This document shows, piece by piece, positions 44,930 through 54,192 of a stretch of DNA of 64,000 nucleotides (position 1 is its first letter; each line of letters begins with the position of its first letter). The DNA is from Legionella sp. (GTDB taxonomy: Bacteria; Pseudomonadota; Gammaproteobacteria; Legionellales; Legionellaceae). The notes below the pieces were generated by a model. It saw only the letters and a program-made list of their open reading frames with translations, had not been told where the DNA came from and ran no database searches. The DNA is taken from positions 24,009 through 88,008 of the forward strand of contig JAFKHV010000013.1 of the NCBI GenBank assembly GCA_017306715.1, written 5' to 3'. A program made the translations under genes and the position numbers.

Positions 44930-45958
44930 ATGAGTAAAAGGAATGCTACGAAAAAGAAGCCACTTTTGGTTGATCTTGCGCTACAAGGTGGAGGTGCACA
45001 TGGTGCCTATACTTGGGGGGTCCTTGACCGATTACTTGAGGAGCCACGAATATTGATCGAAGGGATTTCGGGGACATCAGCAGGCTCAATGAATGCTGCA
45101 GCTTTAGCAAGCGGTTATGCTAAAGGCGGCGCAGAGGGCGCGCGCCAGGCTTTGCATGCTTTTTGGCGTCGTGTTGCAGAGGCTGCCCGCTTTAGTCCTT
45201 TTCGGCGGAGTTTTTGGGATGTTTTAAGTGGTAACTGGACCATGGATTACTCGCCCTCGTTTATCACGTTTGAGCTGGCAACACACTTATTTTCCCCTTA
45301 TGATTTAAACCCGACGGCGTTAAATCCGTTGCAAGATATTTTAAAGGAAAGTATTGATTTTGATGCTTTAGTTAATTCTCCTATCAAACTCTTCATCACC
45401 GCCACGAATGTCCATACGGGGCGAGGAAAAGTATTTCATAATCAAGAGATTACTGCTGAAGTGTTACTGGCATCTTCTTGTTTGCCCATGATGTTTCAGG
45501 CTATTGAAATTGATGGAGAATCTTATTGGGATGGCGGTTATAGCGGTAATCCCACCATTACCCCTTTAATTCAAGAATGTGAATCCAGCGATACCATTTT
45601 AGTGCAAATTAATCCCGTTGAACGGATTGGGACGCCCAAAAGTGCTCGGGATATTTTAAATCGCTTAAATGAGGTGGCGTTTAATGCTACTCTGATGAAG
45701 GAACTGCGGATGATTGCCGTTTTGCGGGATACCATTAAAGAAGATCACGGGGAGGGAGCTCGTTGGGCGCATATGCGCATCCATCGTATTACCAGCGATC
45801 AAATGGTCAATTTGGGATACTCTTCTAAATTAAATGCAGAATGGTCTTTTTTGACGACCTTATTTCAAGAGGGAAGAAATACCGCTGATTTATTCTTAAA
45901 ACATCACGGTAAAGCATTGAATCGTTACTCTACCTTCGATGTTGATGCTTTTTTATAA
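44930..45958 (+). CDS. Patatin-like phospholipase
   Basis: The 342-residue protein is an intact patatin. The oxyanion loop is QGGGAHGAYTWG (19-30), the nucleophile elbow is GTSAGS with Ser50, and the catalytic Asp201 lies in WDGGYSGNP. The family hydrolyses phospholipids or lysophospholipids by a Ser-Asp dyad. There is no signal peptide, as in Legionella patatins delivered by Dot/Icm and in housekeeping patatins alike, so location is undecided. A TACAAT element at 44881-44886 may be its -10 box. The gene is divergent from the giant SecA-like gene and ends in a shared hairpin with the papain-like gene. Confidence 0.9.
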   Translation: MSKRNATKKKPLLVDLALQGGGAHGAYTWGVLDRLLEEPRILIEGISGTSAGSMNAAALASGYAKGGAEGARQALHAFWRRVAEAARFSPFRRSFWDVLSGNWTMDYSPSFITFELATHLFSPYDLNPTALNPLQDILKESIDFDALVNSPIKLFITATNVHTGRGKVFHNQEITAEVLLASSCLPMMFQAIEIDGESYWDGGYSGNPTITPLIQECESSDTILVQINPVERIGTPKSARDILNRLNEVAFNATLMKELRMIAVLRDTIKEDHGEGARWAHMRIHRITSDQMVNLGYSSKLNAEWSFLTTLFQEGRNTADLFLKHHGKALNRYSTFDVDAFL

Positions 45959-45959
45959 C

Positions 45960-45983
45960 GCTGAACCCATTCACGAGTTCAGC
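45960..45983. terminator. Hairpin between convergent patatin and protease genes
   Basis: GCTGAAC (45960-45966) pairs with GTTCAGC (45977-45983) between two convergent stops. It lacks a T-run, so it is a possible bidirectional terminator of moderate strength. Confidence 0.45.
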
Positions 45984-45991
45984 ACAAATAG

Positions 45992-47071
45992 TTATTCTGC
46001 CCCGGGCACATAAACTTGACGAATGCGAGCAGCTTCGATAACCAAGAGCTTAAAGTAATCATAAGACATATAAAAATTACCCTTGTCACCGACTTCATCA
46101 CTCCATGAGTTACGTAAAGTCAGTAATCCCTTATGCTTTCTTCCTTTATCATCCACTGCAACCGCTTTATCATCGTAGCCGGTAATAATCATTTCATGGC
46201 CACCGGGGTTGAAATTCATATAAACGTCACGAGCAATTTCAGGTGTTAAGACCCAGGAGTCAAATTTTTGATTTTTAGAGCCAACTGCACCCATAAAACC
46301 TAAATCAAAATCAACCAATAATACGCCGAATGTAACGCGGTCGCCTTGGGCTAAGGATTTTTTGACCAAATCAAGCGTTTGGTTGGTATCATAACGCTCA
46401 CTAGCATCATTAAGGTCTAAGATGGGTGACCAGGCTATTCCTTCCAAAGGCTCACTTATTTCATGATACGCATCAGGAGTTATAGAGGATAAAGGAGCTG
46501 TTCCGTGTGCTGGGTAACCGGTGATTCCGCCGCAACCAATGGATGCTTCATGATCTTTATTAACAATACCAAATTTGCTCATTTGGCTATGAACTATGCT
46601 ACCCCATGAGCCCTCCCAACCACTGGGTTCATATCCATTCGTCTCTAAATAATTGCCTAGTTGTAACGAGCATGCTTGACTGATGTAATCTCCTTTACCT
46701 AAAATCGCATCCATAGCTGCAGTAACCGCAAAGGTTACACAAGTACCATGTTCTCCTTGGTCTAAAACTGGAACTTCTCCCATATCAAGTTGTGTTGCAG
46801 AGGGGAGGTTAGAATTCTTAGAAAGAAACGCAGTGCTTGCATTAGATTGCAAAGTTTTCTGTGCAGATTGGGCTAATTTGTTCTTAAAGCTGGGTGGCAA
46901 TTCAACTTTTAAAAGCTTAATTGTGCGCTCTTTAGGTATTCCAAAAGTTTTTGTGGCAGTGGATACCGGTACTTTCTGTGTAATTGTTCCTTTAATCCGT
47001 ATTGCATCTGCGTGCGCCGCTGCAATATTGCTTCCAAGCAACATCGATAAGACGATGGTTTTTAACTTCAT
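45992..47071 (-). CDS. Secreted papain-like (C1-family) cysteine protease
   Basis: The 359-residue protein has a signal peptide (residues 1-22) and a pro-region to about residue 95. The catalytic domain keeps all four papain residues in order: Gln105 and Cys111 in DQGEHGTCVTFAV, His292 in GGHEMIITGYDD and Asn321 in LRNSWSDEVGDKGNFYMSYDYF. Extra Cys residues (134, 180) and GYEPSGWEGSWG may form disulfides. The domain resembles C1A peptidases of environmental Legionella and other aquatic bacteria, active on proteins outside the cell. Export beyond the periplasm is likely by type II secretion but not shown by the sequence. Confidence 0.88.
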   Translation of the reverse strand: MKLKTIVLSMLLGSNIAAAHADAIRIKGTITQKVPVSTATKTFGIPKERTIKLLKVELPPSFKNKLAQSAQKTLQSNASTAFLSKNSNLPSATQLDMGEVPVLDQGEHGTCVTFAVTAAMDAILGKGDYISQACSLQLGNYLETNGYEPSGWEGSWGSIVHSQMSKFGIVNKDHEASIGCGGITGYPAHGTAPLSSITPDAYHEISEPLEGIAWSPILDLNDASERYDTNQTLDLVKKSLAQGDRVTFGVLLVDFDLGFMGAVGSKNQKFDSWVLTPEIARDVYMNFNPGGHEMIITGYDDKAVAVDDKGRKHKGLLTLRNSWSDEVGDKGNFYMSYDYFKLLVIEAARIRQVYVPGAE

Positions 47072-47301
47072 AATGAACTCTCCGTTTTACCTTAAATTGG
47101 CTTAAACAGTCTAAAAGAAGAGATAAGGTTGGTCAATGACTAATAAATGTATTTTTTGTTTTTAATTTACTCTTTATGGTTTTATGTTCGATGGTGAGAT
47201 GTTGTCTTCTCGCGCCCAACAGGAGTTATTGCTGTTTCACTTATTTATGCTTTATAGTAGAAGAATACAACTTTAGACGTTCATATTAAGGATAGAAGTC
47301 T

Positions 47302-48813
47302 ATGTATGAAGATTTGCGTGAAGCATATACCGTTACCAATTTACCAGCAATTACTCTTGGAGGTATTGTTGTTGCAGATGAGTTAATACCTGAGAGTAAG
47401 GTTGAAGTCGTTTTAAAGTCTTTCAATCGTCATGGCTTGATTGCAGGGGCGACCGGTAGCGGCAAAACAAAAACCATTCAGGTTTTATGTGAGCAACTCT
47501 CACTATCGGGTGTTCCGACATTAGTGATGGATATTAAAGGGGATTTATCGGGCATTGCTGTTGCCGGTCAAGAAAATGCATCCATAATTGAACGTACCCG
47601 GTCACTAGGGCTTGAGTTTAATCCACGCGGCTATCCTACAGAATTTTTATCTTTGTCCGCAACACAATCCGCGGTTCCACTAAGGGCAACTGTTGAATCG
47701 TTTGGCCCGCTACTTTTTTCCAGAATGCTCGATATCAATGAAACACAAGAGGGCGTAATTGCGGTACTGTTTCAATTTGCCAAGCAAAATAATCTGCCTT
47801 TAATCGATCTCGCGGATATAAAAAGTTTATTACAGTTTGCGCAGACGGAGCGTGGAAAAACGCAAATCGAGAGCAAATATGGTGTGATTGCAACGACTTC
47901 ATTGGGTACCATCGTTCGTAAAATTGTTGCTTTGGAAACGCAGGGAGGCAATGATTTTTTTGGTGCTCCTGAATTTAATGTTCAGGATCTCGTACGCACT
48001 ACTACCAATGGACTGGGAATCATCTCCATTGTGCGATTATTAGATATGCAAGAGAAACCTGATCTTTTTTCCACTTTTATGTTGAAATTGCTCTCTGATG
48101 TTTATAACTGTATGCCTGAGATTGGGGATCCGGAAAAACCGAAGTTGGTGCTCTTTATTGATGAGGCGCATTTAATTTTTAAAAATGCGAGTAAGGCGTT
48201 ATTGCGATTGCTCGATACCATTGTTAAATTAATTCGTTCAAAAGGCATTGGGCTCATATTTTGTACCCAGACTCCTAACGATATTCCAGAAAATATCCTA
48301 AGCCAATTGGGGTTAAAAATTCAACATACTTTGCGTGCATTTACCGCCAAGGATCGCACCAGCATCAAGCTTGTAGCGCAAAATTTCCCACCATCAACCT
48401 ATTATCAAACGGATCAATTATTGACTCATCTTGGCATCGGTGAAGCACTGATGACCGCTTTAGATAGTAAGGGGCAGCCTGAGCCGTTAATTCAATGCAG
48501 GATCCGTGCGCCCGAATCGCGAATGGGTATTTTAACTACTCAAGAATTAAATGAACTAGTCGCGCGATCCTCATTGTACGCACAGTATGGAACACCCCAG
48601 CATCAACGTTCCGCTAAAGATATATTAAGCGCAGATTCGGTAGCTGCAACCTCGACTACACCAGAGGAAAAAGGGCCTATTGCGCAGAAAGGAACCGATT
48701 TATTTCAGTCTTTAAGTAAAAATACCTTAGTTCGGCAAATTATACGGCAGATGGTTCGGGACTGGACCAGAGCGATTATGAAAGCATTAGGTTTTAATAA
48801 AGGAAGAAAATAG
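47302..48813 (+). CDS. HerA-like ATPase of the DUF853/YjgR family
   Basis: The 503-residue protein has the hexameric HerA/FtsK-type ATPase core: Walker A GATGSGKT (49-56) in HGLIAGATGSGKTKTIQVL, VMDIKGDLSGIA, Walker B LVLFIDEAHLIF, and CTQTPNDIPENILSQLGLKIQHTLRAFT, all hallmarks of YjgR. The family is widespread, cytoplasmic and usually a stand-alone single gene; a specific role has not been established, though HerA relatives move DNA. A C-terminal linker of about 60 residues and a basic tail follow. A clear hairpin terminator follows the stop. Confidence 0.92.
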   Translation: MYEDLREAYTVTNLPAITLGGIVVADELIPESKVEVVLKSFNRHGLIAGATGSGKTKTIQVLCEQLSLSGVPTLVMDIKGDLSGIAVAGQENASIIERTRSLGLEFNPRGYPTEFLSLSATQSAVPLRATVESFGPLLFSRMLDINETQEGVIAVLFQFAKQNNLPLIDLADIKSLLQFAQTERGKTQIESKYGVIATTSLGTIVRKIVALETQGGNDFFGAPEFNVQDLVRTTTNGLGIISIVRLLDMQEKPDLFSTFMLKLLSDVYNCMPEIGDPEKPKLVLFIDEAHLIFKNASKALLRLLDTIVKLIRSKGIGLIFCTQTPNDIPENILSQLGLKIQHTLRAFTAKDRTSIKLVAQNFPPSTYYQTDQLLTHLGIGEALMTALDSKGQPEPLIQCRIRAPESRMGILTTQELNELVARSSLYAQYGTPQHQRSAKDILSADSVAATSTTPEEKGPIAQKGTDLFQSLSKNTLVRQIIRQMVRDWTRAIMKALGFNKGRK

Positions 48814-48816
48814 AAA

Positions 48817-48841
48817 GCCCGGAAAAGACCGCTTTCCGGGC
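48817..48841. terminator. Bidirectional hairpin terminator
   Basis: GCCCGGAAA-AGACCGC-TTTCCGGGC, a perfect 9-bp GC-rich stem, lies between the stop at 48813 and the convergent stop at 48851. Confidence 0.6.
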
Positions 48842-48850
48842 CAAGAGAAA

Positions 48851-49093
48851 TTAGTCTTTTGCTTCACAAGTGATTTTAGTGCAATCACGGCAGTTTTTAG
48901 CTGCAAAAGCAAAAGAATCAGCAGCTGCACCTTCGTGCTTAGCCATTTGATCGTCAGCAGCTTTATCAGAAGCAACATCAGAAGAGCTAGCATTTGTTGT
49001 ACAAATCCATTTTGCACTCATATCAGTGCTGCTCGCTGCGAATACAGCTGAAGTGCCTAATATTAAAGACAAGCCAATAATTAAATTTTTCAT
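48851..49093 (-). CDS. Small exported Cys-containing protein
   Basis: The 80-residue product has a signal peptide ending SAVFAAS, followed by SAKWICTTNASSSDVASDKAADDQMAK and NCRDCTKITCEAKD. Four Cys residues (one early, three near the end, C-x2-C and a later C) suggest disulfides or metal binding. It is Asp/Ala/Lys-rich and likely periplasmic. No family was recognised. ATG is preceded by AAGGAT in reverse (49103-49108). Confidence 0.8.
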   Translation of the reverse strand: MKNLIIGLSLILGTSAVFAASSTDMSAKWICTTNASSSDVASDKAADDQMAKHEGAAADSFAFAAKNCRDCTKITCEAKD

Positions 49094-49124
49094 ATTTATA
49101 TCCTTACAATTTATAATATTTTGA

Positions 49125-49319
49125 TTAGTGTTTCAGGAAATCTTTAACGGCCTTTTCAGCCTGTTCTTTGCTGTAGCCGTAATGTTTTTGCAATTTACCA
49201 TAGATTTCTTTTTGATTACCTTCAATTACGTCCAGGTCATCATTTGTTAATTTACCCCAGGTTTTTTGCATTTTACCTTTAACTTCTTCCCATTTACCTT
49301 CGAAAATGTCCTTGTTCAT
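49125..49319 (-). CDS. CsbD-family stress protein
   Basis: The 64-residue protein is the classic CsbD pattern: FEGKWEEVKGKMQKTWGKLTNDDLDVIEGNQKEIYGKLQKHYGYSKEQAEKAVKDFL. CsbD-type proteins are abundant, small, general stress or stationary-phase proteins of uncertain biochemical role. AAGGAG lies 7 bases before the ATG. Its position next to another small exported protein and near KGG-type proteins suggests a shared stress response. Confidence 0.93.
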   Translation of the reverse strand: MNKDIFEGKWEEVKGKMQKTWGKLTNDDLDVIEGNQKEIYGKLQKHYGYSKEQAEKAVKDFLKH

Positions 49320-49556
49320 AGTATTTCTCCTTAAGGTTGTAACTTAGTTAACTATAGACAGTTTTATTCGATCTGCAAATTTTTAGAGCGGAAAATTGAG
49401 AAATTTAATTAGTCGAGTTCTTGACTTTCGTTTAACCATCGCTTTATGTTTACGCAGATTACCTGTTTTTTTAACCAATCTTAAAATTAAGAGATATGTT
49501 TTAAAAATAATGAACGATACATTAAAAATTAGCCGCTTTATTAAATGGGAATAGTT

Positions 49557-50069
49557 ATGGAAGCACGGAATGAACTAAAAAAATCAACACGCATTAGTCG
49601 GTTAGAAAATGAAGAGAGTAGAGAGTATTTGTTTAGATTAACCTCATTGTTATTCTCAATTAAAGCTCGCATACATACAGATAATCGCTACTCTTTTATG
49701 TTGGACAAAAAAAAGTCTGACAATATTTTTCTTGGCAAGTTACGAAAGGATGTTAGAGAATGTATCAATTCTTATGATGTTCCTTCATTATTAACTCTCA
49801 CTGATGGTCCTTCAATTTCATTATTAATAAAATTTGCAAATACTTGTGAAATTACTCTGTTTCAAGCATTATTTATGAAAATAGCTCCGTTGCTCAATGA
49901 GCCTCAAATATTTCAAATTAAAAAAGATCTCGCAAACTTAATTTCGGTTGAGAAGTCCGGTGATTTTTTCAAAAAAAACCACCAAATTTTTGCGAAAAAT
50001 TTAGATTTAATGAGTTCCTGGGTTGATGAGGAAATTAAAAATCATAGAATGCTTTCTATTCGTAAATAA
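49557..50069 (+). CDS. Hypothetical helical protein
   Basis: I prefer the ATG at 49557 (MEARNELKKS), 6 bases after GGGAA, over the ATG at 49545. The product of 170 residues is mostly helical and charged: SREYLFRLTSLLFSIKARIHTDNRYSFMLDKKKSDNIFLG. No signal peptide, membrane segment or known motif is visible, and I do not recognise a family. The gene lies alone between the CsbD and KGG genes, on the same strand as the latter, 150 bases ahead of it. Confidence 0.65.
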   Translation: MEARNELKKSTRISRLENEESREYLFRLTSLLFSIKARIHTDNRYSFMLDKKKSDNIFLGKLRKDVRECINSYDVPSLLTLTDGPSISLLIKFANTCEITLFQALFMKIAPLLNEPQIFQIKKDLANLISVEKSGDFFKKNHQIFAKNLDLMSSWVDEEIKNHRMLSIRK

Positions 50070-50219
50070 TTATATAAAAATTAGAATATTTTCAGATACT
50101 TAATCAATGAATATTAAGGTTATCTAGCGCCATCTGCTTGCATCAAATTTGCAAATGTTTTAATGTGTAATTGTGGGTGATAAGTCCATTATTCACAATA
50201 AAATTCAGGAGAATATATT

Positions 50220-50429
50220 ATGAATAAGCAAAGCAGAAATGAGGGGATGACTGTACAAGAGGCGGGAAGAAAAGGCGGCGAGGCCCGTGCTGAAAAATAT
50301 AGTCCTGAGGAATTGTCGCAACAAGCAAAAAAAGCTTCGGATACCATAGAGAAAAAGCAACCGGGTTTTCACGCTGAAATAGGTCAAAAAGGTGGTAAAA
50401 ATTCTCATCGCAGACAACAAAAACAATAA
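50220..50429 (+). CDS. KGG-motif stress-induced protein
   Basis: The 69-residue hydrophilic protein has paired KGG segments: EAGRKGGEARAEKYS near the start and EIGQKGGKNSHRR near the end. This is the stress-induced KGG/Em-like family, with bacterial GsiB and plant LEA proteins as relatives. Such proteins protect against desiccation or starvation. CAGGAG lies 6-8 bases before the ATG. A hairpin terminator (50442-50471) follows. A second, doubled KGG gene is at 59636. Confidence 0.9.
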   Translation: MNKQSRNEGMTVQEAGRKGGEARAEKYSPEELSQQAKKASDTIEKKQPGFHAEIGQKGGKNSHRRQQKQ

Positions 50430-50441
50430 CTAGATTCCTTG

Positions 50442-50471
50442 TATAAAGGGCCCTTTTTTAGGCCCTTTATA
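50442..50471 (+). terminator. Hairpin terminator after the KGG gene
   Basis: TATAAAGGGCC (50442-50452) pairs perfectly with GGCCCTTTATA (50461-50471), with a C/T-rich loop and TTTATATTT at the 3' side. It marks the end of the KGG transcript. Confidence 0.65.
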
Positions 50472-50569
50472 TTTAACTACCAAAACACTCTTCAGCATCC
50501 TATTTAGCTTAATTTGATAATTAGTCTAAACTAATTGTGAATGATAAAATTCACAAGGAATAGAGCAAT

Positions 50570-51283
50570 ATGGAGATAAACCATTTATGTATTTTAATTC
50601 CTGCTAAAGATGAGGAAGAATTTATTGCTCGGTGCCTCCATGCGATTCTTAATGCGCTGCATTATGTTTCGATACCCACATCAATTGTCCTTGGCGTAGA
50701 TTCTTCAACTGATAAAACTGCAGTGATAGGCCGTAAAATCCTATCAGGACATGGTACAGTTCTTGAAATGAAGCAACAAAATGTGGGTGCCACTCGACGC
50801 ATCATTACGGAGTATGCGCTTGCTCAGATTAAAGGTTATACGAATAATTGCTGGCTTGCCCATACGGATGCGGACTGCCAGGTTCCCGAAAATTGGCTTA
50901 GTCTTCAACTTGAATTGGCAACTCAGGGCATTCAGGGAATTACCGGAATTGTAAAAGTAGATAATTATCGCGAGCATTCACCTACAGTTCAGAAGTTGTT
51001 TGAAGATCACTACCAAATTAATAGGGATGGTACCCATCCTCATGTTCATGGGGCCAACTTTGGATGTCGTGCTGATGCATATATCAAAGCAGGGGGATGG
51101 AATGAATTACTTACAGGTGAAGATCACGATTTATGGAATCGCTTAAAGCAGCTTAAGATTCCATTAAAAAGTGCTGCTGAGCTTTATGTAACCACCAGTG
51201 GACGTCTTGAAGGGCGTGCTCCTATGGGCTTTGCGCAAAAGTTAGCGTCATTTAATGACTTAAACCGTATTAATATGAAGTAA
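50570..51283 (+). CDS. Family 2 glycosyltransferase
   Basis: The 237-residue GT-A fold protein has the nucleotide-sugar site LCILIPAKDEEEFIARCLHAIL, the metal-binding DADC motif (WLAHTDADCQVPENWL) and a later acidic motif TGEDHDLWNRL that often supplies the catalytic base. GACRADAY-type text (GANFGCRADAYIKAGGW) is typical of the family. There is no membrane segment. The donor and acceptor are unknown. It is not within an obvious polysaccharide cluster, so it may act on a lipid, protein or small molecule. Confidence 0.87.
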   Translation: MEINHLCILIPAKDEEEFIARCLHAILNALHYVSIPTSIVLGVDSSTDKTAVIGRKILSGHGTVLEMKQQNVGATRRIITEYALAQIKGYTNNCWLAHTDADCQVPENWLSLQLELATQGIQGITGIVKVDNYREHSPTVQKLFEDHYQINRDGTHPHVHGANFGCRADAYIKAGGWNELLTGEDHDLWNRLKQLKIPLKSAAELYVTTSGRLEGRAPMGFAQKLASFNDLNRINMK

Positions 51284-51338
51284 TTGAAAATATTTAGGAT
51301 TTTGATCCTGTTTTCACGCATGAGTGAGGTGATGGTGT

Positions 51339-51833
51339 ATGAACAATTTATGCGAGCTTATTTCTCTTTTAAGTAAAAATCATCTCTTTTTAGCAACTGC
51401 TGAATCATGTACTGCGGGTAAAATTGTCTCTTTATTAGCTGAGAATGAGGGCTGTGGTGGGTGTCTTGATGTTGGGTTTGTAGTTTATTCGGCGGCAGCT
51501 AAAAAGCGTATTTTGCAGGTGCGTCAAAGTACAATTGATCAATACACGCTTACGAGTGAAGAAGTAGCCCATGAAATGGCTGCAGGTGTTTTTGCGTCAA
51601 GCATTGCTGATATTGTTATTGCAACCACCGGTTTAGCAGGAACCGAACCCATAGAGGGAATAGAACCGGGGACAATTTGTTTTGCCTGGGGCTATAAAAA
51701 TAAATCGGAAAAGAAAATCTTTACGGAAAAGAAGATTTTTTCCGGTGAACGTGAAAGCATACAATATCAAGCCTCTTACTACGCTTTAGAGCACATGCTG
51801 CATCATCTCCCTGAGATGTTTGAACTTAAATAA
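51339..51833 (+). CDS. pncC: Nicotinamide-nucleotide amidohydrolase (PncC, CinA C-terminal domain)
   Basis: PncC converts nicotinamide mononucleotide to nicotinate mononucleotide, a pyridine nucleotide recycling step. The 164-residue protein is the stand-alone CinA C-terminal domain: LFLATAESCTAGKIVSLL, GCLDVGFVVYSAAAKKRIL, TSEEVAHEMAAGVFASSIADIVIATTGLAGTEPIEG and PGTICFAWG. Two differences are the Cys-rich GCGGCLD insertion at the usual SSW/FxGG site and Phe-Val in place of Tyr-x-x-Tyr, so activity should be confirmed. The next gene lies on the opposite strand, with no overlap. Confidence 0.9.
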   Translation: MNNLCELISLLSKNHLFLATAESCTAGKIVSLLAENEGCGGCLDVGFVVYSAAAKKRILQVRQSTIDQYTLTSEEVAHEMAAGVFASSIADIVIATTGLAGTEPIEGIEPGTICFAWGYKNKSEKKIFTEKKIFSGERESIQYQASYYALEHMLHHLPEMFELK

Positions 51834-51867
51834 ATGTCAGGTGTATGGTTTCGGTGGATAATGGATT

Positions 51868-53583
51868 TTATAAAGACTGTCGCACAACAGGCACGGATGC
51901 GTTCAGACTGTATTCGACTGTTTTTAAATATTCATTCACGGCTCGATATAACCACTGTAAGCGTCCGTTATTTAACACCTGTATTTCACGAGGCTCGAGT
52001 TCGAGCTGGTTGGCGTTGGTTTTAAGTAATTCGAGCACTTTTGTAGCAACCTGAACTTTTTCTCGCTCCGCATAGCCGCAACCAAAGTGACTAAAAAAAG
52101 TACTTAGCGGTTTAAATTCTTGCTGACGCTGTTTGATGTAGCGCGAAAGTCCTTCAATAAGAATGTACTTATTCAAATCCTTATCTTGTGAATCAGTTTG
52201 TTTATATAAGCGATAGAAATCAATAGGCTGCATGGGGGTATGAGGCAGGAGCTCTGTAAAGAGCGCGTGATGACCTTTGGCTGCGGCATAATCGAGTGGC
52301 CGAAGATGATTATTGTCTTTTGTTCCTGCCTGTGGGTAGTAACTTACCAAAATTTTAACCATTTCTTGCTGGCCTTGAGATGCTGCAAGATGTAACGTAT
52401 TGGTCGCATTGCGAATATCGGCTCCATAACTTATCAAGAGCTTGGCTATTTCAGGCTTTTTTCTGGTGACGGCTGATTGCAGCGGACTTACTCCTTGAGG
52501 GTGTAGGGTATTTGGATCCATACCATGCTGTAATAAAAGGGACATAATTTGTGGATGTTCTACAGTGGCAAACCATCCTCCTCGTTTCAATTTAGGGTGC
52601 AATAGGTTAATTCCTTGCTGTAGAAACAACCGTACCATAATTTCTTGTCCTTGCAGACATGCTGCTTTAAACAATGCGTTTCGGGTATTTTCGTTCAGTT
52701 CTTTGAAGGGAATGTCGTTTAGATTTATTTGCTTCCATAAATCCAAATCATCTGTAACCAGCGCTAATTCCAGAAGTGATATCTTATTTTGATTCGTATG
52801 CAAGGTGGTGTATTTTTTTTGATGCTCAAAACTCAAGTCAGGAAGGTTTGGGGGATTTGTGGCAAAGGCTGTGGTACGCAAAAGTAATTTATCATGGTGT
52901 AAATCGTAGTCAAAAGAATAATTAAAAAGGTAATCAGCGCATTCTTCCGGTGTTAGTGGTGTGGTTGGATGAATGGTATCAACGTTAATTTCCACTAATT
53001 CAAACATGCCATTGCCTTTATAGTGCATGCTCACAGCATGGGTGGGATTACCCACTATGACTCCAACGCCTTTTCGTCCTTCTAAAGCACTCGCCAGTTT
53101 AGTTAGAAACTGGCTAAATTCTAATTCTGTATATTGCCCTGCACAAGAAACTTTATGGAGTCGATTCTCAGCAGCTTGAGGCTGAACCCAAGACGAAATA
53201 AACTCCATATTGAGAAATTGATTACCCATATTGTTGTAAAGGAATTGATTATTGACCGTGTTTTCGAGCTCGCGGTGATAATGTAATCCTTGATAAAGAC
53301 TGATGCCATCAAAAAAAGCCGGAATCTCGAGAATTTGTTCATCATCCGCAGATAAAGGCTCTCTTTTCGAAACTTTTAATCGCGCGCATTCCAGCGCTTG
53401 AACTATAGAGTCTGGGTTTTCCCTGAATCGTTCCAGAAATTTAAGGCGTTGGAAAAATTTTTTAAGCTGATTGTTGCACGCAGCTTGAGTAAACATCATA
53501 GCAAAGCCAAAACACACCCCTTTGTCAAAGGCCTTGGAGTATCCCAGGGCCCGCATAATTAAAATTAGGCGGTCATGATGCAT
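51868..53583 (-). CDS. Ankyrin-repeat protein with an N-terminal C58/YopT-like protease motif
   Basis: The 571-residue protein has no signal peptide. The N-terminal third shows a papain-fold triad in C58 (YopT/AvrPphB) spacing style: Cys24 in KGVCFGFAMMFTQA, His182 in NPTHAVSMHYKG and Asp202 (or Asn200) in MFELVEINVD. Residues about 265-450 are five or so ankyrin units: LLELALVTDDLDLWKQI, NALFKAACLQGQEIMVRLFLQQG, PLQSAVTRKKPEIAKLLISYGADI, TLHLAASQGQQEMVKILVSYY and PLDYAAAKGHHALFTELL. The C-terminus is a helical region (450-571). Combining a protease module with ankyrin recognition is typical of Legionella effectors. Proteolytic activity and translocation are inference from motifs; the target is unknown. 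Confidence 0.75.
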   Translation of the reverse strand: MHHDRLILIMRALGYSKAFDKGVCFGFAMMFTQAACNNQLKKFFQRLKFLERFRENPDSIVQALECARLKVSKREPLSADDEQILEIPAFFDGISLYQGLHYHRELENTVNNQFLYNNMGNQFLNMEFISSWVQPQAAENRLHKVSCAGQYTELEFSQFLTKLASALEGRKGVGVIVGNPTHAVSMHYKGNGMFELVEINVDTIHPTTPLTPEECADYLFNYSFDYDLHHDKLLLRTTAFATNPPNLPDLSFEHQKKYTTLHTNQNKISLLELALVTDDLDLWKQINLNDIPFKELNENTRNALFKAACLQGQEIMVRLFLQQGINLLHPKLKRGGWFATVEHPQIMSLLLQHGMDPNTLHPQGVSPLQSAVTRKKPEIAKLLISYGADIRNATNTLHLAASQGQQEMVKILVSYYPQAGTKDNNHLRPLDYAAAKGHHALFTELLPHTPMQPIDFYRLYKQTDSQDKDLNKYILIEGLSRYIKQRQQEFKPLSTFFSHFGCGYAEREKVQVATKVLELLKTNANQLELEPREIQVLNNGRLQWLYRAVNEYLKTVEYSLNASVPVVRQSL

Positions 53584-53704
53584 AGAAGATTCTTGATAAA
53601 AATCTAAACTACCATATTTTCTCTGTTTGTGCTTTTGGTGAGCAGTATTTTTAGGGTTTATTTACATATTTAATCCTCTTGAGCGTGGACCCTTAATCCT
53701 TTTT

Positions 53705-54142
53705 TTAACCCAAGGCCTGTATTTCAACCATGGATAGATTATTTATACCCAAACGACGAGCTGCGGCCTGCGATAGATCGATAATGCGTGCACCATGAAA
53801 AGGGCCGCGATCGTTAATACGAACAACTACGGTTCGTCCATTGTTCACGTTTTTAACACGTAATCGGGTGTTAAATGGTAATGTCGGATGTGCTGCGGTC
53901 ATTGAATACATGTTGTAGCGCTCACCGTTAGCTGTTTTATGGCGATGGAGTTGCTTACCGTAAAAAGAAGCAAGTCCTCGTGCTTTATAGCCTCTTGAAG
54001 ATTTGAGTGGTGTATATACTTTGCCTTTGATTTTATAAGAATTAGTTTTATGTCCAGACGGCTGTGATTTTATACAAGCGGTTAAAGAGAATAATAATCC
54101 TATGATAATGAAACAATGCATTATTTTAATCGCAAATTTCAT
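53705..54142 (-). CDS. rlpA: RlpA-like lipoprotein (septal lytic transglycosylase family)
   Basis: The 145-residue protein has a lipobox (LFSLTAC, Cys22) for lipid anchoring. Its double-psi beta-barrel domain carries ARGLASFYGKQLHRHKTANGERYNMYSMTAAHPTLPFNTRLRVKNVNNGRTVVVRINDRGPF and ARIIDLSQAAARRLGI, the RlpA hallmarks including the catalytic Glu (GERYN) and Asp (NDRGPF). RlpA cleaves denuded glycan strands at the septum in some bacteria. This one lacks the C-terminal SPOR domain that binds denuded peptidoglycan in Pseudomonas and E. coli RlpA, so septal targeting is uncertain. Confidence 0.92.
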   Translation of the reverse strand: MKFAIKIMHCFIIIGLLFSLTACIKSQPSGHKTNSYKIKGKVYTPLKSSRGYKARGLASFYGKQLHRHKTANGERYNMYSMTAAHPTLPFNTRLRVKNVNNGRTVVVRINDRGPFHGARIIDLSQAAARRLGINNLSMVEIQALG

Positions 54143-54192
54143 ATTTTATCCTTAATTATTAAATGAGCATGAAACATAGCACATAGTTTAAA

